A DNA stretch of 21,168 nt from a virus, in the IMG/VR virus record IMGVR_UViG_3300037245_000218, positions 1-21,168 of that record, one strand, 5' to 3'. The notes beneath the pieces were generated by a model. That model saw nothing but the letters and a program-made list of their open reading frames with translations. It was not told the origin of the DNA and did not search any database. Both the position numbers and the translations under genes were made by a program. This document shows positions 1 to 7,900 of this stretch, in pieces (within the stretch, counting starts at the first letter, position 1; every line of letters starts with the position of its first letter).

Positions 1-1668
1 TTGTGATACAAACTGTTGCTGCATAGTTTTGTATGCAAGGTCAACTGCCTGACTAGGTGTTAATGGTTGGTCATCTTTCTTGGCACCAATTCCTGTTGGG
101 TCTTTATATTTAGAATCGAAATCATCTGCATCAACACTATATCCACCGGCTGCATTCATTATTTTAGTAGGGTCAGATACACCGTGTATAGATACACCGG
201 CTAGTGCCCATTGTTCTTGAGTAGGAACCTTACCTTTTTCTGAAACAATAATTGCATTTTCTCCTGTTCTGTTTAATTGAGAATTTGCATACTCGACTTC
301 TAATGTGGTTTCACCTGCTGCATTTGTTGCAAATCTTATATCTTTAAGTCCTGCCTGAATACTTTTAGGGTCTTGAAGTATAGCGTTTACTAATACTTTA
401 CGTTTAACAGGGTCTTGCTCGGAACGTATATTCATCCATTGACTAACATCGTTTCTCTTCTCTTCATCAGCCTTGTTATTCTTGTTAACATAATCAGGTG
501 CATACCCATCTTTCTTACCTTCTCTTTGTCTGTATACTGCTTCTTCTTCTTCTGAGTAATCTAAACCAATATCTATTTGAGATTGGAATGCTCTCTCTGC
601 AACTTCAACCTGAGCATCGCTAAGAACAAATTCAGGATTACCGTTTTTTGTTTTAACTAAAATCTTATTCTTCTTGTCATCTTCAGACAATTTATCCCAA
701 GCCTCTTGAGTATTGTCTCCTTCACCTATGATATATGTATCATATCCTCCAACGTGGTCAAACAACATAGAAGCTGCGTTTGTCCCACTTGCATCAGGAG
801 ATAGTTGTGACTTAACATAATTCATTTGTGCCTCTTTGTACAGGGTTAGAGTTTTTAAGTCTGCTATATCCACACCCGTTGCTGCAGCCATTTCTGCTAA
901 TGCTTCATCACTTAAATCACTCATATTCCCTGAGGGAGATACCTTTGCAGTAATGTCGCTAATCTTTAAAAGAACATCTGCAGTAAGTTTATTTCCTAAA
1001 TTCTTAAACTCAGCAGTCTTATTTGTTCCTAATGTCTTTAACCACTTCTCACTAGCACCGACCATATCAAATTCTTTTGTATTTGATTTTAATCTATTTT
1101 TTAATGCGAATGCAGTAGTTGAATTAGTTAGTACACCATCTGAGTTATATCTACCTACACCTATCATACCCGTGTTAGGGTCTATGGTCATCTCGTGATT
1201 TTCTAAGTTACCTAAACCCTCTACAGATGCCATTAGGTTTGCCTCAAGTCCTGAAAGTTTTTCACCCGGTGGAGTACCATCTGCCATCAGTTTCATTTTT
1301 CTCTGATACTCTGATTGATATGTTTCAGCTAGACTAAACATTTGGTCTGTACCATCAACAAGGTTTTGTTGCATAATGGTATATCTTCTTGGGTCAAGCT
1401 GACCACTCTTTAGTAAAGTGTTCTGCATTAAGGCTTGTTTCTGAAGTTTTGCAGCACCGTCTAATGCAAATGTGTTTGCTAAACCAAACTCCCCTTGAGG
1501 AGTATTGTCTAGAACTCTTTGATATTCTCTTGAAGCTTCATCTATTGCAGCCTTTTTTTCTTGTCTTACACGAACTTCTTCTTGTAGTGTATTTGAAAAA
1601 TTCTTGCCTACCTCTGCCCAATTTATTTGGTCTTCTGCTTTCCTTTCAACGTACTTATATGCAGTCAT
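1..1668 (-). CDS. Large virion protein, probable internal/ejection protein (C-terminus beyond the window)
   Basis: The frame is open from an ATG at 1668 to the left edge, giving 556 codons with no stop, so the protein is longer than shown. The start follows the stop of the 274-aa gene by 6 nt, inside an A-rich leader (AAAAAT). The N-terminus (MTAYKYVERKAEDQINWAEVG) leads into a charged Glu/Lys/Gln-rich helical stretch to about residue 50. The rest is soluble, acidic and mostly helical-looking, with no signal peptide or membrane segment and no enzyme motif that I recognise. Its position directly after a gp14-like protein is that of T7 gp15/gp16, large internal virion proteins that are ejected into the host cell. 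The missing C-terminal part could carry a lytic or peptidase domain. That this is a virion protein is likely; the ejection role is inferred from order and composition. Confidence 0.6.
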   Translation of the reverse strand, partial: MTAYKYVERKAEDQINWAEVGKNFSNTLQEEVRVRQEKKAAIDEASREYQRVLDNTPQGEFGLANTFALDGAAKLQKQALMQNTLLKSGQLDPRRYTIMQQNLVDGTDQMFSLAETYQSEYQRKMKLMADGTPPGEKLSGLEANLMASVEGLGNLENHEMTIDPNTGMIGVGRYNSDGVLTNSTTAFALKNRLKSNTKEFDMVGASEKWLKTLGTNKTAEFKNLGNKLTADVLLKISDITAKVSPSGNMSDLSDEALAEMAAATGVDIADLKTLTLYKEAQMNYVKSQLSPDASGTNAASMLFDHVGGYDTYIIGEGDNTQEAWDKLSEDDKKNKILVKTKNGNPEFVLSDAQVEVAERAFQSQIDIGLDYSEEEEAVYRQREGKKDGYAPDYVNKNNKADEEKRNDVSQWMNIRSEQDPVKRKVLVNAILQDPKSIQAGLKDIRFATNAAGETTLEVEYANSQLNRTGENAIIVSEKGKVPTQEQWALAGVSIHGVSDPTKIMNAAGGYSVDADDFDSKYKDPTGIGAKKDDQPLTPSQAVDLAYKTMQQQFVSQ

Positions 1669-1674
1669 ATTTTT

Positions 1675-2499
1675 CTAAATTTTAAAAGGATTGTTGTATG
1701 CGTTTATGTATTGTGAGTTTTGAAACAACATTCGTTGTTGTTCAGGACTTAGTTCCCTTTTGAACTGTCTAAACTGTTTGTTACTCATATTACCAACTGC
1801 ACCTAAATCTAAATTAGTAAAGCCATCACTCCCTGCTGCTCCCATACTTTTAGATACACCACCATTTTTACCCATAACATTTCCAAAATCTTGAAACTCT
1901 TGTGAGTCTAGCGACATACCACCTACTGCAGCTTTTTGTGCCGACATATTCTGTGAGTATAATGGTACTAATTGCATCCCTGCTTGAGCAGCAGCAACTG
2001 TAGATTGAATACCCTGTTGTTTTGCAGCTTCTGCTCTAGCTTGTGCATCTGCAGCTTTCTGTTGGTTACCTGCTACTTCTTCTAAGTCTAAAGCCACATC
2101 TAAGTCTCTTAGTCTTCCGTCCTCTTCTATAATAGCGTTTTCAATATTTGTCATTTCATCAGCCATTGCTCCTCGAACACCTGCCTGACCTTGTTGTTGT
2201 GCAGCATAGATTCTACCTGCAGTAGCTGCAGAGCCTCGTTCACTTTCCATACCTGCATTCGTTGCTTGTGCACCTGCACTTAGCAATGCTTCTCTTTCTA
2301 AATCATATGCCTCCTTTTTAATGGACATATTTTCTGCGAAGTTTACATCTAATTTTTTTCTAGCCTCTTGCATTGCTGCTGCTGCATCTTGTTCAGCTTG
2401 TGCCTGAAGTTTTCTTTGTTTAGAAGCTTGTGAAAAGGACATCCCTGCACTTGCACCTGCGATAACTAAACCCCCAATTGCTGCCGTTGCTACTGCCAT
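1675..2499 (-). CDS. T7 gp14-like internal virion (ejection) protein candidate
   Basis: This 274-aa protein begins with a short hydrophobic, Gly/Ala-rich segment (about residues 1-22, AIGGLVIAGASAGMSF). A long Ala/Gln/Glu-rich region predicted to be helical or coiled coil follows to about residue 175, including an ERGSAATAGRI stretch near 87-97. A Gly/Ser/Asn-rich tail ends in NNPFKI. T7 gp14 has the same plan: a hydrophobic N-terminus and an Ala/Gln-rich helical body, forming part of the channel through which DNA enters the cell. Gene position agrees, since it lies between a small GNAT-like gene and a very large protein. The ATG at 2499 follows the upstream stop by 1 nt. I see resemblance of composition and order, not clear sequence identity; a generic helical structural protein is the alternative. 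Confidence 0.5.
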   Translation of the reverse strand: MAVATAAIGGLVIAGASAGMSFSQASKQRKLQAQAEQDAAAAMQEARKKLDVNFAENMSIKKEAYDLEREALLSAGAQATNAGMESERGSAATAGRIYAAQQQGQAGVRGAMADEMTNIENAIIEEDGRLRDLDVALDLEEVAGNQQKAADAQARAEAAKQQGIQSTVAAAQAGMQLVPLYSQNMSAQKAAVGGMSLDSQEFQDFGNVMGKNGGVSKSMGAAGSDGFTNLDLGAVGNMSNKQFRQFKRELSPEQQRMLFQNSQYINAYNNPFKI

Positions 2500-2500
2500 A

Positions 2501-2914
2501 TTATAATATTTTTATCATTTCTTGTGAGTACGAATCTGCCTTTTGATACCCTACCTTTTCATAAGTAGATTGTAAAGCTTTGTGTTTTATTAAAGCATAA
2601 CAGTACTTAGCATCTAAATTCTTACATAAGTTAGTTAAAGTCTCTATTAATAAACCTAAAGCATTAGTTCTTTCAGGCTTCTTTCTATATTCTTTATTTG
2701 ATATAATCCAATCAACCCAAGCTACTTTAGAATTAGTCATATAAACAAATCCTGCACAAATAGGTGTGCCGTCTTCATCTAATATCATCATACCACCCTT
2801 GCCATTGTCAGGAAGGAAATCTCTAGTTGGTGTTTGCCAACCCCAATCACTCCACCATTTTTTCAAATAGATGTCGTAATCTTCTAAGTTAAGTGGTCTT
2901 ACGTCAAAAGTCAT
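2501..2914 (-). CDS. GNAT-fold protein (acetyltransferase-like), in the position of T7 gene 13
   Basis: The 137-aa protein has the layout of a GNAT N-acetyltransferase. The N-terminal strand and helix read FDVRPLNLEDYDIYLKKWW. A central beta hairpin follows (GGMMILDEDGTPICAGFVYM, then VAWVDWIISN), then a helix (ALGLLIETLTNLCKNL) and a C-terminal segment ending YEKVGYQKADSYSQEMIKI, typical of GNAT motif B. The acetyl-CoA loop usually read as Q/RxxGxG/A appears only as RKKPERTNALG, so catalytic activity is doubtful. T7 gp13, a 138-aa internal virion protein needed for virion assembly, has similar length, position and GNAT-like appearance. A structural or morphogenetic role is therefore as likely as acetylation. 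The start is ATG with a TATCTTTG element about 10 nt upstream. Confidence 0.65.
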   Translation of the reverse strand: MTFDVRPLNLEDYDIYLKKWWSDWGWQTPTRDFLPDNGKGGMMILDEDGTPICAGFVYMTNSKVAWVDWIISNKEYRKKPERTNALGLLIETLTNLCKNLDAKYCYALIKHKALQSTYEKVGYQKADSYSQEMIKIL

Positions 2915-2923
2915 TATACATTA

Positions 2924-2931
2924 CAAAGATA
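2924..2931 (-). promoter_or_regulatory. Possible Bacteroidota -7 element (TATCTTTG) before the GNAT gene
   Basis: Read on the minus strand, TATCTTTG fits the TAnnTTTG -7 consensus of Bacteroidota promoters. It lies in the 23-nt gap before the ATG at 2914, so a transcript from here would have almost no leader. No TTG is found at the expected distance for the -33 box. A chance match is quite possible. Confidence 0.25.
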
Positions 2932-2937
2932 CTAAAA

Positions 2938-3774
2938 TTATGGGTATGATTTCATTACTTCACTCTCAACTGCAAACAACTCTGTTTTATTAGCATTGTA
3001 GTTTGTTAAAGTAAAAACTGCATAGTGTCCCAAAATACCGTGAGATTCTGCTACGGAATTTTTTAAATATAAAATGTATTCACTTGGTCCCGGAGTTTGA
3101 GATGTTGGTATATTGTTTTGTGTAACAATTCTATTAATACCTGCCGGTAAATCTACATCTATACTAGTAACCCTGCCTATTAGTTTTGGCACCCCGTTGT
3201 CGGTAAAATATAACATATCACCGATACTAATTATTCCACCAATAAAAATAGATGTTGGAAAATTAACAGTAGTGGTATTACCTCCACCAATAACAATATC
3301 GTTGCTAGTTGCTATACCATTTAAAGAGCGTAAAGGAAACTGATTACTATTAGCACTTGAAGTAAACGATTGACCTGAGTTTCTTATAAATGCAAATTGA
3401 GCACCTTCTTTTGTCTCGTAATAGTTGTCTGCAGTTAGTTGCCCACCCTCAATAAAACCTGTGTTTTGTTGGTCACTAAATATCAATGTATCCCAAGAGT
3501 CATCACCTTCAAGATTTATTGTCTTAAAAAGTTTATTGTCTAATGGGTTCTCATTAAATACTGACTGAACGACAGAAGGATACCTTGTTCCATAATATTC
3601 GTTTCTACTCTCGTTCACGTTATGACGGTAAAGGTTACCCCCTTTAAACGTATAAAAGAAATTATTCATTCCTAACATCCACTCAGGGTCGTAAGAATAA
3701 AAGGAAGGAAATCCTTTTACACCACTATCATAGCTTAGTGTGTAATTTTTATTTTCTATTACTTGGTTGCTCAT
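2938..3774 (-). CDS. Tail-associated structural protein of marine Bacteroidota phages
   Basis: This 278-aa protein has three recognisable parts. Residues 10-51 (NYTLSYDSGVKGFPSF, then NNFFYTFKGGNLYRHN) are an aromatic-rich segment of a type I associate with tail and stabilization proteins of crAss-like and marine flavobacterial phages. Residues about 168-236 look like a small beta domain (FIGGIISIGDMLYF, RVTSIDVDLPAGINRIVTQN). The C-terminus (KNSVAESHGILGHYAVF, TELFAVESEVMKSYP) has the pattern of a common phage tail motif. No signal peptide, membrane span or enzyme motif is seen. The position after the cysteine-rich tail protein suggests it decorates the tail or the muzzle. The ATG at 3774 lies in an A-rich leader 12 nt after the previous stop. 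The family is recognised from memory; its exact place in the virion is unknown. Confidence 0.55.
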   Translation of the reverse strand: MSNQVIENKNYTLSYDSGVKGFPSFYSYDPEWMLGMNNFFYTFKGGNLYRHNVNESRNEYYGTRYPSVVQSVFNENPLDNKLFKTINLEGDDSWDTLIFSDQQNTGFIEGGQLTADNYYETKEGAQFAFIRNSGQSFTSSANSNQFPLRSLNGIATSNDIVIGGGNTTTVNFPTSIFIGGIISIGDMLYFTDNGVPKLIGRVTSIDVDLPAGINRIVTQNNIPTSQTPGPSEYILYLKNSVAESHGILGHYAVFTLTNYNANKTELFAVESEVMKSYP

Positions 3775-3786
3775 ATTTTATTTTTA

Positions 3787-4944
3787 TTAAGGACAATGAG
3801 TTGTATCTCCACAATCACGGTCTAAGAAATTATATTGCATTGCGTTTGTTGTAACCCCTGTTCCTGTGCTTTGAATTGTACCACAATAGATACCACTCTC
3901 TAACACTCCTGTTACTTGGTTTATTCTCTTATACTCAATAACCTCTCCTGTAACATTAGTTCCAAATCTATCATTCATTGTGTATAGTCCACCTCCGTTA
4001 CAATCATCTACTGTAATGGTTCCACAATTAGTTTGTTTTGCAATAACAACACCCGATGGTCCAACTTCAAAAACATATCCTGAAGAATGTTGATACCAAC
4101 CTAAATTAGCAGGTGTCGCTCCATTCTCATCTACAAAAACATAGTCATTAATTTCTATTACGTTTTGTACGGTTCTATTAACTACAGGAACGTGATATAA
4201 AACATTATCAAGTAAGGCAGCACAAGCTAAGGCACTTGTGTTTTTTGGTCCACTAGAAATCATAGAAGGAATAGCAGCAGGGCAATCTACTGCAAGGTCA
4301 AATACTGTCCCACCACAAGGACCTATAAACTTAAAGTTTATAGTTGTTGGACTTTGGTTTGGTTTAGGTATAACCATAATATTATCACCCGGTAATTGAG
4401 CAGTAACTTGAACAGAACCCGGATTAACAAAAACACTTTCAGTATTTCCTGTAGGTTGAAACCCTGTTCCAACATATTGATTAACTGCTAAATTATATGT
4501 TGACCCTGAAATTCCACAGTCTCCTGCCGTAGAACCAACATAGGTTGGTAAACCTGCAGTCCCTTGTAGTAATCCATATACAGGCGATGATAGTGTGTTG
4601 TACACAACTCCATCATAAGTAGCTTCGATTCCATCAGGGAAACTCCTAGGGTCAAACAGTACAACAATAGCACCCGTGTCTGTTGTAGTTCCACCTAAAT
4701 CCATATCTAAATAATAAACACCTGCATCACTTGTAGAAGCTGCAATACTATCTCCACAAGGTGTTGCACAAGAAGGACAAGCTTGAGGTGGTAATAAATT
4801 ACATACCGAACCTGCTAATACTTGTTCTCTAGCTATTACACCATCAGAATAAAATCCTGCAGGTGCACATTGAGTTAATGCAGGGTCAGAGTAAACTGCT
4901 ACTGCATTATTTAAATTCGTTCCGTCAATATAATAATTTGGCAT
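3787..4944 (-). CDS. Cysteine-rich tail protein, possible tail fibre/adhesin component
   Basis: The 385-aa protein opens with a pattern I associate with flavobacterial phage tail proteins (YYIDGTNLNNAVAVYSDPAL, then GFYSDGVIAREQ). A cysteine cluster at 56-63 (CPSCATPCG) follows. Residues about 75-125 form a beta-sandwich-like segment (GAIVVLFDPRSFPDGIEATY, NTLSSPVYG). A third region has spaced cysteines (GPCGGTVFDLAVDCP, 207-222), and the C-terminus repeats YSDG-like elements (YTMNDRFGTNVTGEVIEYKR). I count 14 cysteines, high for a phage tail protein. It sits 9 nt after the muzzle gene, whose C-terminus is also cysteine-rich, so the two products may be partners. A receptor-binding or metal-stabilised structural role is plausible but inferred. 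The ATG at 4944 is clear. Confidence 0.5.
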   Translation of the reverse strand: MPNYYIDGTNLNNAVAVYSDPALTQCAPAGFYSDGVIAREQVLAGSVCNLLPPQACPSCATPCGDSIAASTSDAGVYYLDMDLGGTTTDTGAIVVLFDPRSFPDGIEATYDGVVYNTLSSPVYGLLQGTAGLPTYVGSTAGDCGISGSTYNLAVNQYVGTGFQPTGNTESVFVNPGSVQVTAQLPGDNIMVIPKPNQSPTTINFKFIGPCGGTVFDLAVDCPAAIPSMISSGPKNTSALACAALLDNVLYHVPVVNRTVQNVIEINDYVFVDENGATPANLGWYQHSSGYVFEVGPSGVVIAKQTNCGTITVDDCNGGGLYTMNDRFGTNVTGEVIEYKRINQVTGVLESGIYCGTIQSTGTGVTTNAMQYNFLDRDCGDTTHCP

Positions 4945-4953
4945 AATTTAATT

Positions 4954-7900
4954 TTAAACTTGTGGTCCCTCATCACATCCACAACAGGCAGCTTGTACAC
5001 TATCTGATTGACAAAGGTCTATTAATGTTGGTGTTCTATAATCATAAATAACATACAGATACTCTCCACTTCCTGATACAGTAAATTCAGCTTTGTAATA
5101 ATTAGGTGCTAAACTACTGTCAATAGGCGATGCTATTGTAGAAGCTGCTATTGCCTGAGAAACTGCTGCAGGTGTATTAGGGTATAATGTATCGCTTCGT
5201 AAAAATCTAAACTTATTTAAATTCAAATTAAACGTTGCATCGTCTGTACTGTATTTGTTAAACGCTAATGTTACAACACTTCCGTTAGGTGGTATGTTAC
5301 CAATTCCTTGAACTCCTGAGTTTACTTCATAATAACTTACCACAGGATTTGTGTTAGCCGAACCAAATATGATAGGCACAGAGTTAACAGGTGATGAGTA
5401 TCCATTTTGATTCCAATTGAAATCATTGTGAACAGTATCATCGGAGTTAACATCAGATGTGGCACAAATATTTATAACAGTCATTTCATTTTGTAGAGGA
5501 CAGTTAACTGTGAATTCAATATCAACACTACCGGTTGGTATAATTTCTAATTGCATTTCACTAATGTTTGCTAGTGTTTTTTGAACTACCAAAGTTCCTG
5601 ATGTACTAACAGGTCCTGTCTGAGTAGAGAAATTATTATAGGTTGCTACAAGATTAACAGTTCCTACTATGTTTATAATCTCATAAGTTATTTCAACATT
5701 ACCCACGGAATTACCTAGGTCATAACATTGAGATAATTGTTCATCTAAATTATATTGAGATGTTATACCACAATCAATACAATCTAGCATCACAGGAAGC
5801 TTTTCATTATTTCCTGTAATAACATATTCATTCATATAAGGGTCGTATCCTCCTAGCTTCTGTGTGTTGACTTGAACTTGAAATAAATCTCTAAACCAAG
5901 TACGCATACCCATCGCTGATATAACTGCAAGTTGGTCATTTTGATAACTACTTCCCGATAGCATTAATACCACACCTCTTTTTGAATCAGTAAAATACTT
6001 TTCAGGACCCCATTGAGCAAAGCTTTCAGGGTTGTGGCTTATTCCAAACTCTTCAATTCTTGCAACTTGAGTACCTAGAACTTCGGGTACTGATTGTAAC
6101 AAACTACCAACACCTGCATCAGACAGTATGTTTTTACCCGACAATACATAAGATATTTTATCTTCTTGCAGAGTAAGCACGTCTGTCTCTCTAGCAAATA
6201 GTTTTTGAATTGGTCCAAAAGATTCCTCTAAAGCTTTAAAGTTTAGAAGACCTCCATTAAATTCATTTAATCTATTGACATTGGATTCGTCATTGTAAAC
6301 ACCACTATACGTTATATCGGCAAATCTATTTACCTCAGCATAATCTATTGCCTGAGTAGAGGTAACTCTGTTACCAAATATTAATTGCCTTCCAAGTATA
6401 CTGTCTCTTATCTTATAACTTTCTACACCGTTTCCAAACGAAAAACAATTATACATACCAAGGTTTACTACCCCTGCTTGAGAATCTGTTTGTGGTGTAA
6501 TGTCAGTAATATGATTTCCTTTTGAAACTGCAGTAGAATCAATAGTTATACTTCCACCAAAAACAGGGGGTGTCGCAGGACTAAAAGCCATTGACCCACA
6601 CTCTCCATAAACTGAATTAACAGTAGTCCCCGGTGCTACAGTAAACTGTCTAGGTATACCTTCCATATCAATATAATCAAACCCAATTGGTGATGGCTCT
6701 GCAGCAGCTACGGTTACGTCAAAAGAACATATTCCATCTTTAGATACAACATCATAAGAGTCTGCACCTTCATACCAAATATCAGGAGAAGCATCAATAG
6801 GTGGTGTTTCAAAAACCAATGTATTCTCTGCTCTAAATACTGTTATCTTTACCCTAGCATATGACCTTTGTTTTTTTGTTCTACTACAGGCTCTTGTTCC
6901 TCTTACTAAAAACAATAATTCGTTAGTAGTATTATTTCTATAAAACTGATAGTAATTATTACATAGACTTTGAGGGATATCACTCGGTGAATTTCCTAAA
7001 TCACTTTCAAGTAATGTAGAAAGATACTCATTATTCGGTGGACAAGAATTATCTCCTGCAAAAGCAACTCCATTGTTTAATGTGTCTCCAATATTATCTC
7101 CATTAAACCAATCTAAAAAACTATCATAACTGCTACTTGAAGAATATGTTTCTGTCAACTCATATGTCCTTCTTTCACAAGCATTGTTACCGTCAGACCT
7201 ACCTTTTCTTTCAAAAAATAAATCAATTACTATTCTAGAACCTGCAGGTATATCATAATCAGTATGGGTTGAACCCGGTATGTTAGGGTCTGCTACATTT
7301 AAATTCACAGGGTATTGTACCAAAGGATAGTGGTCTCTTCTATCTGCAGTTCTATCTCTTCTACCAAAATCTACAACTGCATCCTTACCAACTTCAGCAT
7401 TAAACTTGTTGGTATTCATCTTCATATAAGTTCCTGCAGGTTGTGGGACAAACTCATCTGACTCTCCACCTTCTACAGGAATTTCTAAGAAGTCTGCAGT
7501 CTTAGATTCTTTCTCTAAAACCGTAGCGTTTACACATCTACTTAAAGCACCTCTCGTATCTGCTTTTACTATCAGCCTCTGTCCCTCAGTAATTTTTTGT
7601 GAGTTTTCACCTTCTAATAAAAAATAAGCTGCTGATGTATTAGGGTCTTCAAAGAATATATTAGTATAAATTGTTTCATACTTTTCTTTATCAGGCTTAA
7701 CTACAAATTTATATTTTTTTGCCCAACTTGGTGCCGTCTGTGTTGTTGGTATTGTTACCTGAATACTGTTTTTAAATTCAGACATTCCACAAGGGAAATG
7801 CTCTGTGTTGTTTGGACTCACTAGAGCAGGTGTTGCTCTATTAAACTCATCCATATAAACCATACCAACTTCATACCCTCTGTTACTGTGTAAGCTTTCT

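Noticed and set aside
836-1198. Plus-strand open frame of 120 codons
   Set aside because: It lies wholly inside the minus-strand virion protein gene and starts with hydrophobic Ser/Phe/Leu-rich residues, the usual translation of the complement of helical coding sequence.
1389-1685. Plus-strand open frame of 98 codons, Leu-rich and membrane-like
   Set aside because: It is antisense to the start of the virion protein gene; the leucine runs come from complements of Gln/Lys/Glu codons, and no leader or promoter supports it.
4488-4694. Minus-strand 68-codon frame within the cysteine-rich tail gene
   Set aside because: It is a shifted frame in a well-supported gene with no independent start context.
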